Shown here piece after piece: positions 32,386-41,539 of a stretch of 64,000 nucleotides of DNA (its first letter is position 1; every line of letters begins with the position of its first letter). The position numbers were made by a program, and so were the translations under genes. The notes beneath the pieces were generated by a model. The model did no database searches and was not told the DNA's origin. It worked only from the letters and a program-made list of their open reading frames with translations. Source of the stretch: Bin94 sp965215535 (GTDB lineage Bacteria; Gemmatimonadota; Gemmatimonadetes; Longimicrobiales; Gaopeijiaceae); contig OZ244063.1 of the NCBI GenBank assembly GCA_965215535.1, forward strand, positions 1,736,001-1,800,000, given 5' to 3'.

Positions 32386-32796
32386 ATGAAACAGACCGGA
32401 CTCCTCCTCCTGCGAATCACCACGGGCTGGCTGCTCGTCCTCTGGGGACTCGACAAGCTGGTGAATGTCGAACACGGTCAGCGCGTCGCCGAAGCCTTCT
32501 ACCTGGGAATCGGCGCGCAGGCCATTGTGCAAAACGTATTCGGCGTCATCGAAATCCTCCTCGGCATGCTTGTGGTTCTGGGACTTTGGCGGAGGCGGGT
32601 GTACCCGATCATGTTCATCATCCTCGCGATCACGGCCCTCGGCGTCTGGAAGTCGATCCTCGATCCCTGGGGCTGGTTCCTTGAGGGCGCCAACGTCCTC
32701 TTCTACCCATCGGCAATCATCGCTGCGGCGGCGCTGCTGCTCTGGGGAACAATCGACGAAGACCGCATGGCCCTGGATACCGATCGCGCTCGCTAG
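32386..32796 (+). CDS. DoxX-family membrane protein
   Basis: A 136-residue inner-membrane protein with four predicted spans. LLLLRITTGWLLVLWGLDKLVN is the DoxX-type first helix, followed by VFGVIEILLGMLVVLGLWRRR, IMFIILAITALGVW and a fourth span (YPSAIIAAAALLLWG). DoxX-like proteins are linked to quinol or thiol redox in a few cases, but most are uncharacterised. GGAAAGAGA lies just upstream. It sits between the tricorn-like gene and the PaoABC-like operon and could be read with the latter, though 196 bases separate them. Confidence 0.75.
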   Translation: MKQTGLLLLRITTGWLLVLWGLDKLVNVEHGQRVAEAFYLGIGAQAIVQNVFGVIEILLGMLVVLGLWRRRVYPIMFIILAITALGVWKSILDPWGWFLEGANVLFYPSAIIAAAALLLWGTIDEDRMALDTDRAR

Positions 32797-32992
32797 CACC
32801 CCGGCGCTTCGCCGCTTCCGGGAGGAGCCCGGGATCGTTGTCCACGCACCGGTTGACGAACGCATCCCCCGCCGAATTCCCGCACGCCACGGCCCCGGAC
32901 CCCACCCCGGATTCGCAAATTCGATTCCCGGAGCCCTATTATTGATCTGGTTTCCGGTCTCGGCTTTCCTACTCAGCGAGGTGCAGAGCACG

Positions 32993-33625
32993 ATGTTGCA
33001 ACTCGAAGTCATTCAGGCGCGACGGGGCGGATTCACCCGCCGCACATTCATCAAGGGGGTCGTCGCCGCCGGCGCCACCGCCTCTGCCGCAGGCTATCTC
33101 TTCCGCGGCTCCGGGGTGCTCTCGCCCTTCCTGACGGCGCAGGGGGCCGTGGAGAGGCTCGTCACCCTCAATGTCAATGGCCGCGAGCGCCGAGTGGACG
33201 TTCCCCGGCAGGAAACCCTCGCCATGACGCTCCGCTACCAGTTGGGCCTGACCGGCACCAAGCTGGGCTGCGACCGGGCCGAGTGCGGCGCCTGCACGGT
33301 GCTCATCGACGGTGTCACCCACTATGCCTGCTCCATCCTCACGCACACGGTGCGCGGCCGCGAGGTGACCACCATCGAAGGCCTCGAGCAGGATGGCGAG
33401 ATGCACCCGGTGCAGCAGGCGGTTCTCGACGAGGGCGGCTTCCAGTGCGCCTTCTGCGCGCCCGGCTTCGTCATGAGCATGATCGGCATGCTGAGCCGCA
33501 ACCCCAACCCGACCCGCGACGAGGCGGCCGAGCTGCTCTCCGGCAACCTCTGCCGCTGCGGCGACTACGACAAGATCCTCAACACGGCGATGCGGGCGGC
33601 CGAGCTGTCCGGCGCCCGGGTCTGA
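32993..33625 (+). CDS. Tat-exported Mo-hydroxylase [2Fe-2S] subunit, PaoA-like
   Basis: A 210-residue iron-sulfur subunit. Unlike CoxS it carries a twin-arginine signal (TRRTFIKGVVAAGATAS), so the complex is exported folded, with the other subunits probably hitchhiking. Cluster ligands: KLGCDRAECGACTVL plus YACSIL for the first [2Fe-2S]; QCAFCAPGF and GNLCRCGDYDKI for the second. The closest known layout is the E. coli periplasmic aldehyde oxidoreductase PaoABC, whose PaoA also has a Tat signal. A GTG four codons upstream (32981) is an alternative start. First gene of a five- or six-gene operon. Confidence 0.88.
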   Translation: MLQLEVIQARRGGFTRRTFIKGVVAAGATASAAGYLFRGSGVLSPFLTAQGAVERLVTLNVNGRERRVDVPRQETLAMTLRYQLGLTGTKLGCDRAECGACTVLIDGVTHYACSILTHTVRGREVTTIEGLEQDGEMHPVQQAVLDEGGFQCAFCAPGFVMSMIGMLSRNPNPTRDEAAELLSGNLCRCGDYDKILNTAMRAAELSGARV

Positions 33626-33656
33626 CCCGCCCGAACCGAGAGAAAGGCGAATCGAG

Positions 33657-36056
33657 ATGGCTGAGAAACTGATCGGCGCCGACATCGCCCCGCCCGATCT
33701 TCGCGCGAAGATCACAGGACGGGCCCGCTACGCCGAAGACTTCCACGCCGAGGGAATGGTCTTTGCCAAGCTGCTGCTGAGCCCGATGCCGCATGCGCGC
33801 GTGCGCAGCGTGGACACGCGGGCGGCCGAGGCCATGGAGGGCGTGCTCGGAATCCTGCGGGCGTCGGAGCTGCCGCGGCAGGCAGAGGGCGTTGGCGAAG
33901 CCGCGCTCACCGACGAACCCCTGTACGAGGGCGAACCGATCCTTGCGGTGGCGGCGGTGGACGAGACCACTGCGGCGGCGGCCGTCGAGGCCATCCGGGT
34001 GGACCTCGAACCCCTTCCCTTCGTGCTCGATCCGCTCGAGAGCCTGCGCCAGGGCGGTCCCGATGCACGCCTCGACGGCAATGTCGGCGGCGAAGAGGGG
34101 GCGGTCACCCTCAAGTGGCCCGATTCGGTCTTTGCCGAGGCGGGGCCCGACCGGCTGCCGATGGGCGAACCCGCCACCGAGTGGGAGCTCGGCGATGTCG
34201 ATGCGGCCTTTGCCGAGGCGGCCACCATCGTCGAGGAGACGATCGTTCACCAGTCGGTGACGCACCACCCGATGGAGCCCCGCTCCTGCATGGCCTACTG
34301 GCAGAATGGCAAGCTCTTCCTGCACGGCTCCACGCAATCCACCGAACGCACCCGGGGCGCCGTGGCCGCAATGGCCGGGGTCGAGCTCGAAGACGTAGTC
34401 ATGATCGGCGAGTATTGCGGCGGCGGCTTCGGCAGCAAGATCGCAGGCTCTCCGATCATGGCGGTCCCGGCGGTGCTCTCCCGCAAGATCGGGCGACCGG
34501 TCATGCTCAGAATCACGCGCTACGAAGAGAGCTACATCGGGCGCGCCCGCGCGGGCTTCCAGGGCTGGGCCAAAATGGGCTTCCGCGCCGATGGCCGCAT
34601 GACCGCGCTGGATCTGTATCTGGTGCAGGACGGCGGTCCCTACGGGCGCGCAAGCGATTTCACCACTGCGGGGCTGGTCGCCACTGCTTCGTACGACCCC
34701 GAAACCATGCGATTCCGGGGCGTTCCCGTCTACACCAACACGCCGCCGCGTTCAGCGCAGCGGGCTCCGGGCGGAGCGCAGATCGTGGCCATGCTCGAAC
34801 CGCTGGTAGACAAGGCGGCACGCGAACTCGGGGTGGACCGGCTGGAGATCCGCAAGATCAACGCGCCGGACCACACCAGCCAGTTGGGCGTGGAGCGCTA
34901 TCCCTACACCAGCGCATTCGTCCGCGAAGCGCTCGACCTGGGAGGCGAACTCTTCAACTGGGACGAAAAAATCCGGCTCTCCGGCCAACGCAACGGCACC
35001 AGGGTCACCGGCATCGGCATGGGGCTCAGCCCCTTCACTGCGGGCAGTTCCGGACGCGATGGCCTTCTGGTCATCCGCCCCGACGGCAAGCTGCACGTCC
35101 ACCAGGGAATCGGAAATCTGGGCACCCATTCGATCGCCGATACCGCGCGCCCCGCAGCCGAGCTTCTCGATCTCTCCTGGGATCAGGTCGTGATCGTCTG
35201 GGGCGATACCAGCAAACACCTGCCCTTCAGCACCATTCAGGCCGGCAGTCAGACCACCCACGCCCACACCCGCGCCAACCACGCGGCGGGCATGGCCATG
35301 GTGGGGCTTCTGCAGGAGCTGGCCGCCCGCGAACTCGGCGGTTCGCCGACCGATTACCGCGTCAGCGAGGGGCGCGTCTTTCGGGCCGGAAATCGCGCGG
35401 CAGGGCTCAACTTTGCCGAGGCGGCCGAGCGGGCCATTGCGATCGGCGGCAAGTTCAGCGGCGCAGAGGTGCCCGAAGATCTCAACGACGTCACCAAGGC
35501 TGCGGTGGCGGGGCTGGCAGGTCAGGGCCTCATTGCGGCGGCGCGCGACAGCACTCCGCAGGCGGGCGCGGTCTTTACCTGGGTGGCCACCTTTGCCCAG
35601 GTCGAGCTGGACGTGGAGACCGGCGAGGTCGAGATCGTCGAGATCGCCTCGACCACCGACTGCGGCACCGTGGTTCACCCGCGCTCGCTGGCCGCACAGA
35701 CCAATGGCGGCGTCTTTCAGGGAATCGGAATGGCCAAGGGCCAGCGCTGGGTCTTCGACCAGAAGTGGGGAATCCCCTTCACCAAGCGCTTCTACACCGC
35801 GCGTCCGCCGGGAATCCTCGATGTTCCGCTCAGCCCGAAGTTTGCGGCGGTCAACCTGCCCGATCCCCACACTCCTGTCGGTGCCAAGGGAATCGGCGAA
35901 CCTCCGGTGGGCGCGGGCGAGGCTGCCTATGTCTGTGCAGTCGCCGATGCCATGGGCGGGCTCTGTCTCTGCCGGACTCCGCTCACCGCCGACATGATCC
36001 TGGCCGAGCTCGAGGGCCGGCCGCGCCCCTACGGTCTTCTGGACACGCACGTCTGA
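33657..36056 (+). CDS. Mo-hydroxylase molybdopterin-binding subunit, PaoC-like
   Basis: A 799-residue Mo subunit without its own signal peptide. Motifs: KITGRARYAEDFHAEGM, EYCGGGFGSKIAGSPIM, PRSAQRAPGGAQ in the active-site loop, HQGIGNLGTHSIADTARP, and PVGAKGIGEPPVGAGEAAY with the conserved catalytic Glu (GIGEPP). The substrate is not predictable; an aldehyde or aromatic heterocycle oxidised in the periplasm is likely given its Tat partner. It is separated by 31 bases from the iron-sulfur subunit and 45 bases from the FAD subunit. Confidence 0.9.
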   Translation: MAEKLIGADIAPPDLRAKITGRARYAEDFHAEGMVFAKLLLSPMPHARVRSVDTRAAEAMEGVLGILRASELPRQAEGVGEAALTDEPLYEGEPILAVAAVDETTAAAAVEAIRVDLEPLPFVLDPLESLRQGGPDARLDGNVGGEEGAVTLKWPDSVFAEAGPDRLPMGEPATEWELGDVDAAFAEAATIVEETIVHQSVTHHPMEPRSCMAYWQNGKLFLHGSTQSTERTRGAVAAMAGVELEDVVMIGEYCGGGFGSKIAGSPIMAVPAVLSRKIGRPVMLRITRYEESYIGRARAGFQGWAKMGFRADGRMTALDLYLVQDGGPYGRASDFTTAGLVATASYDPETMRFRGVPVYTNTPPRSAQRAPGGAQIVAMLEPLVDKAARELGVDRLEIRKINAPDHTSQLGVERYPYTSAFVREALDLGGELFNWDEKIRLSGQRNGTRVTGIGMGLSPFTAGSSGRDGLLVIRPDGKLHVHQGIGNLGTHSIADTARPAAELLDLSWDQVVIVWGDTSKHLPFSTIQAGSQTTHAHTRANHAAGMAMVGLLQELAARELGGSPTDYRVSEGRVFRAGNRAAGLNFAEAAERAIAIGGKFSGAEVPEDLNDVTKAAVAGLAGQGLIAAARDSTPQAGAVFTWVATFAQVELDVETGEVEIVEIASTTDCGTVVHPRSLAAQTNGGVFQGIGMAKGQRWVFDQKWGIPFTKRFYTARPPGILDVPLSPKFAAVNLPDPHTPVGAKGIGEPPVGAGEAAYVCAVADAMGGLCLCRTPLTADMILAELEGRPRPYGLLDTHV

Positions 36057-36101
36057 CCCCGGGCGCAGCGCGCGCCCCGACCCCGAGGAAGGAGAAGCAC
36101 A

Positions 36102-37103
36102 GTGGCTGTCATTCGCGACATGATTCCCCCCTTCGAGCTCTACCAGCCGGCGGGAATTGACGACGCAGTACGCCTCATGGACCAGTATGGCGACCAGGGA
36201 TGGGTGCTCGCTGGCGGACTCGACACCTTCGACTGGTTCAAGGACCGGATCAAGCGTCCCCGGGCAGTGATCGATCTGTCGGCGGTCGAGGAGATCCGCG
36301 GAATTGCGGAGGGCATGGACGACGGACTCGAGATCGGCGCCATGACCAGCCTGACCGATGTGGCCGACCACGCCGATGTGCGCAGCCGCTACCCGATTCT
36401 GGCCGAGGCGGCCAGGCTGGTGGCGACCCCACAAATCCGCAACCAGGGCACCCTGGGGGGCAATATTGTGCAGGATACCCGCTGCTGGTACTACCGGAGC
36501 GGATGGCCCTGCTACCGGGCCGGCGGCAATATCTGCTACGCCGCCACCCCACGCTCGATGAACCGCGAGCACTGCATTATGGGGGCGAGCCGCTGCGTGG
36601 CGGTTAATCCATCGGACACCGCTCCCGCCCTGATCGCGCTCGACGCCGAGATGGTCGTTGCCAGCCGTTCGGGAATGCGCAGTCATGCCGCCACCGATTT
36701 CTTCATCGGTCCCGACATCGATATCGAACGCATGACGATCCTTGAGCCGGGCGATCTCCTGACCCGCATTGTGCTTCCGGCTCCCTGGGAGAACGCGCGA
36801 TGGTACTTCGAGAAGATCCGCGACCGCAAGTCGTGGGACTTTTCCCTGGTGAGCGTGGCCTCGATGTTGCGCATGGAGGGCGGCACAATCGCCGACGCGC
36901 GCATTGTGGTCAACAGCATTGCCCCCTACCCGGTGCGCATGACCGCAGCCGAAGATGCAATCCGGGGGCGCGCGCCCAACGAGGAAACCGGTCGGATGGC
37001 AGGTGAAATCTCGGTTGAGGGCGCCGATGCGCTGCGTCACAACGACTACAAGATCGCGCTGACCCGCAACCTGGTGAAGCGCGCGATCCGCGACGCGGCA
37101 TAG
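36102..37103 (+). CDS. Mo-hydroxylase FAD subunit with [4Fe-4S]-type insert, PaoB-like
   Basis: A 333-residue FAD subunit starting at GTG 36102 behind AAGGAGAA. WVLAGGLDTFDWFKDRIKR is the FAD region, and RNQGTLGGNIVQDTRC the second motif. An insert with cysteines C128, C137, C145, C158 and C165 matches the extra [4Fe-4S] loop known in PaoB and in 4-hydroxybenzoyl-CoA reductase beta subunits. The extra cluster would extend electron transfer outwards, here plausibly toward the membrane cytochrome b encoded next. No export signal of its own is seen. Confidence 0.88.
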   Translation: MAVIRDMIPPFELYQPAGIDDAVRLMDQYGDQGWVLAGGLDTFDWFKDRIKRPRAVIDLSAVEEIRGIAEGMDDGLEIGAMTSLTDVADHADVRSRYPILAEAARLVATPQIRNQGTLGGNIVQDTRCWYYRSGWPCYRAGGNICYAATPRSMNREHCIMGASRCVAVNPSDTAPALIALDAEMVVASRSGMRSHAATDFFIGPDIDIERMTILEPGDLLTRIVLPAPWENARWYFEKIRDRKSWDFSLVSVASMLRMEGGTIADARIVVNSIAPYPVRMTAAEDAIRGRAPNEETGRMAGEISVEGADALRHNDYKIALTRNLVKRAIRDAA

Positions 37104-37191
37104 GCAGAGACCCCCTCAATATCGACAACCCACCGCAGACAGCCCCGGATTTTCAATCACAATATCCTGAGGAAGGCGGAGCGAACCGGCC

Positions 37192-38052
37192 ATGGAATTT
37201 CTTCGACGCGCACTGAACCCCTGGGGTGAAAATGTTCCGATCGGGGTCTCGTGGGATCTGATCTGGGCGGCTGTCATTGTGGGGGCGGCCTTTGTGGTGG
37301 GACATGCGCTGCTTGTGCCCAAGAAGGTCGCAACGGGCGAGATCGACCCCGAAGAAGCCCGCGGCGTTCCCGAAAAGATCCAGCGCCACTCGAGCGGAGC
37401 GCGCAACTTTCACTGGTTGATGTCGGCGGCCATGTTCGTGCTGCTCATTACCGCCTTCTTTCCGGTGATCGGGATTCGCTTTCCCTGGGTGACGATTCAC
37501 TGGATAGCGGGCGTAGGGCTGATTCTGACCGTTCTCTATCATATCTGGCATGTCTTTGCCCGGCAGGACTTTCGCACAATGTGGGTCGGTCGGCGCGACA
37601 TTGCCGAGGGCAGAATGGGGCTCAGGGCGGCGCTGGGTCGGGGGGGCAGGGACGGGTCAGGCGAGGCGTGTCCGCGGGCCGGCAAGTATCCGGTCGATCA
37701 GAAGATGTTCCATCATGCGGCCATGATTGTGACCATCGGCGCGGTCGCCACCGGCATTCTGATGATGTTCCGGATCGACAATTTTCTGCTGCCCATGAAC
37801 ACCTACATGTTCAGCGACGCCGTCTGGGGATGGATCTATGTGGTGCATGGCGTCTGCGGAATCGGGTTGATCTTTCTGGTGATTGCGCACATCTACTTTG
37901 CCATTCGCCCCGAGAAGCGCTGGATGACCTGGTCAATGATTCACGGCCTGATCGATCGCGAAAAATACCTGCAGAACCACGATCCGAAACGCTGGGTGGT
38001 CACCGAATCGCAATCGCGGGCAGCGGTCGAGGCGGGCACCGATGGCGACTGA
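37192..38052 (+). CDS. Membrane cytochrome b, FdhI/cyt b561-type
   Basis: A 286-residue di-heme cytochrome b-like protein with about five membrane spans. Candidate heme-ligand histidines lie in FHWLMSAAMFVLLITAF, IHWIAGVGLILTVLYHIWH, FHHAAMIVTIGAVATGIL and VVHGVCGIGLIFLVIAHIYF, the pattern of formate dehydrogenase gamma subunits. It would take electrons from the exported Mo-hydroxylase and deliver them to the quinone pool. E. coli PaoABC lacks such a subunit, so this is a respiratory variant. Its 3' end overlaps the next gene by 11 bases. Confidence 0.85.
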   Translation: MEFLRRALNPWGENVPIGVSWDLIWAAVIVGAAFVVGHALLVPKKVATGEIDPEEARGVPEKIQRHSSGARNFHWLMSAAMFVLLITAFFPVIGIRFPWVTIHWIAGVGLILTVLYHIWHVFARQDFRTMWVGRRDIAEGRMGLRAALGRGGRDGSGEACPRAGKYPVDQKMFHHAAMIVTIGAVATGILMMFRIDNFLLPMNTYMFSDAVWGWIYVVHGVCGIGLIFLVIAHIYFAIRPEKRWMTWSMIHGLIDREKYLQNHDPKRWVVTESQSRAAVEAGTDGD

Positions 38053-38470
38053 ATCGGTCAGCGGCTCGATGAACAGCCACGACCTGCGCGCGCGCATCGA
38101 CGCCATCGAGGACGGCTACGAGTTCTTTCTTGCCTATGCAGCGCAGGGAATCGCGGACGAGAGCGCCGACGCGGCGGATGAACAGGTGCGAGGCTTTCTC
38201 CGTGGATTTGCAGAGGCGCTGGATGGCCTTGCGGACGCCTTCCACAGTGCGCTGGCGAACCGCGAGGACGCTGATGATGACAAAGGAACCGCAACCGAAG
38301 CCGTACTGGCGGTGCTGGATCGCGACGCCCAGGCGGCCGGAGCGTTTGTGCAATTTGCGATGGCGCAAAAGACGATCTCTTCGCAACTGATCGACAACCT
38401 CAATGGCTCCATTCACATTCGGGCGCTGTTGACCGATGTGTTTGTGCTGGGCGAGGCAGCCGGAGTGTGA
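38042..38470 (+). CDS. Small helical protein of unknown function, coupled to cytochrome b
   Basis: A 142-residue acidic, soluble, all-helical protein with no signal peptide or membrane span. Blocks such as LRARIDAIEDGYEFFLAYAA, EQVRGFLRGFAEALDGLADA and NGSIHIRALLTDVFVLGEAA have amphipathic periodicity. I do not recognise a family. Its start overlaps the cytochrome b stop and its stop overlaps the next gene, so it was translated as part of this operon. A role as a chaperone or assembly factor for the Mo-hydroxylase is conceivable, but there is no direct evidence. Confidence 0.7.
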   Translation: MATESVSGSMNSHDLRARIDAIEDGYEFFLAYAAQGIADESADAADEQVRGFLRGFAEALDGLADAFHSALANREDADDDKGTATEAVLAVLDRDAQAAGAFVQFAMAQKTISSQLIDNLNGSIHIRALLTDVFVLGEAAGV

Positions 38471-39494
38471 GAGGAGTCGCCGACCGGGCGGCGGTTGTGC
38501 TGGCGCTGATCGCAGGTGTTGCAGGGCCCGGCGACGGTCAGGTCATTGCCGGCCCCGAGGGCCCCGTCGAGTTTATTGGATTGCAGGGGTAGGGCGCCCA
38601 GGAGCTCTTCGACAGTATCCGCGCACTCGATCCCGACCGTCCCCTTCATGCCTGCGCGGCCGTCATGAGGTTCAATCTCGGGTTTGCAGAGGCAGCGGCG
38701 ACCCTGTATCACAATATCGGATTCCGGGAAAACGACCCGTACACGATTGTCGTGGGCGTGGAGGACAGCGCCCGGGTTCGCTATCACCAGCCTGGCAATG
38801 AGGTTGTGGATCTGCCCGAGAGCTGGCAGCGGCTGAAGAAGATGGCCGACGAAGACATGCGGCTGATCAACGAAGTGTCACGCACAGTGCATACCCGTCA
38901 GGGATTTTTCAGGCGGCTCTTCGGTCTGGGCAACAGGATGATCCGAGGACGCGGAGGCATCGATTCTGGAATGCTCAACGAAGCGCTGGATATCTTCGAA
39001 GGCGCGGACCGGGAAGCAGATCGCCACCTGGCCCACAACATCCTGGCGCGCGATTCCACGGCAAGTACACGAACGGTGGCGACCCTCGTGCTCGCCAACT
39101 TTGCGGATCGCGACTCCACTCGGCACGCCCTGGCGGCATCCCTGACCGATCCCGACCCCCGGGTCGGCAGTGTGGCCCGGAATCTGCTTGACGCGCTGAT
39201 TGCGCGACGGCCCATGCCCGTTGACTGGTCGGGCGCCCGGGAATCGCTGGCAGCGCTCCTCGACGGAACCGCCGCTTCCACTTCGACAACATTCTCCAAG
39301 TTCTGTGAGCGACCGAAATCAACCCCGAACTGGGCGCCCAGTTGGCCCGCCGGAGCCCCGACCTTCTCCTGGCATTCGCCGGATCCGAACACAAAAGATC
39401 CCGCGACGGCAGCCTGAAATTTTTGCAGACCGTGAGCGGCGAGGATTTCGGTCGCGACGTCGATGCGTGGCGAGAGTGGCTGTGGCAGGGGTGA
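38467..39494 (+). pseudogene. Decayed HEAT-like repeat gene at the end of the Mo-hydroxylase operon
   Basis: The frame begins at GTG 38467 (overlapping the previous stop) and reads a signal-like stretch (AAVVLALIAGVAG), then VEFIGLQG followed by TAG (38590-38592). The frame continues as AQELFDSIRALDPDRPLHAC, MRFNLGFAEAAATLYHNIGF and HEAT-like helices (HALAASLTDPDPRVG). At about 39276 the sense moves to another frame (INPELGAQLARRSPDLLL, FLQTVSGEDFGRDV), which itself contains TGA at 39306-39308, and ends at 39494. One nonsense codon, one frameshift and a second stop make this a true pseudogene. Its family is not identified. Confidence 0.78.
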
Positions 39495-39688
39495 GCGGGT
39501 TCAGGACATAAGGGTCGGCAGGCGCGCCTGGGAGCCCGTTTCGCGGAGTGGCGGTCTCTCCTTGCATGGTAGGGCCTCGCGCTTGCAATCCGTGGACCCA
39601 TCACCGGGCGGGCGGCAATTCCACCGTTGCCACTGTCAGACCGCTGCTCCCTTGCTCTCGCCTCTCCCTCTCCGCTATCTTGAAATTC

Positions 39689-40261
39689 ATGTGGAACCGG
39701 ACAGCCAACCTCAACATTCTCCGTGGCGTGCGGTCGCTCTGCGTCCTTGCGCTCCTGGTTTTTGTCCATGCCTTTGCGCTTCGGCCGCTTCTGCTGCCCG
39801 AGTGTCTGGCGCACGGGTTCGGCGATGGCTCCATGGCTCATGCAATGCCCGGGCACGATCATGGTGACGGAGAAACTGCCGATCACGCTGATTCCCACGC
39901 AGGGCACCACACTTCCTCCTCCGGCCAAGTCAGCGCCCCTCTGCACGCTGCGCACCACTCCGGCGGAACCGGACAGATCGACCCGGCGCTGCATCATCTG
40001 GCCGGACTCTTTGCCGGTCATGCCAATGCGCCCAACTCCGCAGCCGACTGTCTCTGTCTCGAGGTCTGTCTCTGCGAATTTGGGAGCCTGTCACCGACGC
40101 CTCCTCTGCTGGAAGGGGCGGTCACGGTCATCGTTGCGGCTGCCCTGCCGTCGCCCCCGGATGCGCCGACCGTTTCGGCGCCGGCCTTTATTCTGCCCTT
40201 TGCCACAGGTCCGCCCGGCGCGCTTGCGTTGCCCGGGTCGAGGGTTCACCCGATCATCTGA
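39689..40261 (+). CDS. Histidine- and cysteine-rich exported protein, probable metal binding
   Basis: A 190-residue protein. An N-terminal hydrophobic segment (LCVLALLVFVHAFAL) is a signal peptide or anchor. It is followed by a His-rich region (MAHAMPGHDHGDGETADHAD, AGHHTSS, LHAAHHSGG, ALHHLAGLFAGHAN) and a Cys cluster (CLCLEVCLCEFG), then a Pro/Ala-rich tail with a hydrophobic patch. It resembles no family I can name with confidence, though the composition suggests copper or another soft metal. Position just upstream of mbnP-mbnH-receptor genes supports a role in the same metal system. The start at 39689 is chosen from the hydrophobic N-terminus; upstream codons do not look coding. Confidence 0.65.
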   Translation: MWNRTANLNILRGVRSLCVLALLVFVHAFALRPLLLPECLAHGFGDGSMAHAMPGHDHGDGETADHADSHAGHHTSSSGQVSAPLHAAHHSGGTGQIDPALHHLAGLFAGHANAPNSAADCLCLEVCLCEFGSLSPTPPLLEGAVTVIVAAALPSPPDAPTVSAPAFILPFATGPPGALALPGSRVHPII

Positions 40262-40599
40262 CGCTCTAACGCGGCCCATTCGTCGTTTCGCTGCCTAGAG
40301 GGTCGCTCCATCGGATCCGGATTCTCTCCAATCCGATCAGACACTGCGGGCTCGTGCCACGACGCCCTCTCCGGTTGAATCCCGAACCCCCTTGCAGGCC
40401 CGGCTCCCGCAGCCGGTGATTTGCCTGCATTCGGCCCGAACGCGCTTCCCGTCAACCGAACCCTGCGCCGGATTCTCTGCGATTTCCCATTCGGGGAAGA
40501 GCGAAAGTGCGCATATGTGCACAAGCGCAATCCCGTGCAGGATCGAAACCGCGCATGAATTAAATCACAATAATTACGACAAAGAGCAAAGGACAAATC
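40262..40599. promoter_or_regulatory. Intergenic region upstream of mbnP
   Basis: About 340 bases without a gene. The last 50 bases (40555-40599) turn AT-rich and end in an AAAGGA ribosome binding site, so a promoter or metal-responsive operator could lie here. I see no clear palindrome or known operator. Confidence 0.35.
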
Positions 40600-41517
40600 A
40601 TGAATGCAACTGGATGCCTTGAAATTGCCGCCGCAGCCACCTCCACGCTGCGCACCGCTGCACGCCTGACCATGCTCGCGCTCCTCCTGGTCGCCACCGC
40701 CACCTGCGACGACGACGCCACCGCGCCTGCGGGCCCGATCAATGTCACCCTCGACTTTGCGGCCATGGTAAATGGCGCCCCCTTCGCCTGTGGGACGCGC
40801 TACAACAATGTCGGCACCGCTGCATCGACCATCGAGCTCACCGATTTTCGTATCTACGTGCACGATCTGCGGCTGGTGAGCGCCGGGGGCCAGACAACCC
40901 CGCTCGATCTTGAACAGGATGGGCAATGGCAGCTTGATAACCTGGCGCTGCTCGATTTCGAGAATGGAACGGGCGCATGCAGCAACGGAACCCCGGCAAC
41001 CAACACAACCGTGCGGGGAACCGCTCCGGCGGGCGACTACGTTGGCATTCGCTTCCGCGTGGGCGTGCCCTTCGAGATGAATCACCGCGATGCCAGCACC
41101 GCTCAGGCGCCGCTCGACATTACCCGGCTCTTCTGGAATTGGAATGCCGGCTACAAGTTTGCCCGTATGGATCTTGCGCGGCCCGATGCGCTGGAGGGCG
41201 AGGCGCCAAGATGGAATGTTCATCTGGGCAGCACCGGATGCATGCCGACCGGCAATCGCACAACGCCGGCGACATCGTGTACAAATGAACACCGACCGGA
41301 AATTGTGCTGGATGGCTTCAATCACGAGACGAATGCCATCGTGGCAGACTACGGCAGACTGCTCGCGGGAACCGATCTCAGGGTGAATACGCCCGGAACG
41401 GCCTCGGGCTGTCAATCCTTTCCGGGCGATGCCGACTGTCCGCCGGTGATGAATCGTCTCGGGCTCGACTACGAAGGCACAACATCGTCGGGCCAGACCT
41501 TCTTTTCGGTGAACTAG
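40600..41517 (+). CDS. mbnP: MbnP-like copper-binding protein (metallo-mystery pair)
   Basis: A 305-residue exported protein of the MbnP family, the four-Cys half of the metallo-mystery pair. An N-terminal hydrophobic signal (LTMLALLLVATATC) is followed by beta-rich sequence. Family marks are LTDFRIYVHDLRL, LFWNWNAGYKFARMDL, NVHLGSTGC and cysteines C64, C127, C214 and C227 (plus C271 and C280). In the characterised methanotroph pair, MbnH oxidises a tryptophan of MbnP to kynurenine, which helps bind copper; W179, W181 and W205 are the candidates here by position. The partner enzyme is encoded 22 bases downstream. Confidence 0.88.
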   Translation: MNATGCLEIAAAATSTLRTAARLTMLALLLVATATCDDDATAPAGPINVTLDFAAMVNGAPFACGTRYNNVGTAASTIELTDFRIYVHDLRLVSAGGQTTPLDLEQDGQWQLDNLALLDFENGTGACSNGTPATNTTVRGTAPAGDYVGIRFRVGVPFEMNHRDASTAQAPLDITRLFWNWNAGYKFARMDLARPDALEGEAPRWNVHLGSTGCMPTGNRTTPATSCTNEHRPEIVLDGFNHETNAIVADYGRLLAGTDLRVNTPGTASGCQSFPGDADCPPVMNRLGLDYEGTTSSGQTFFSVN

Positions 41518-41539
41518 CCGGGAAGGAGGCAGCAGGAGA

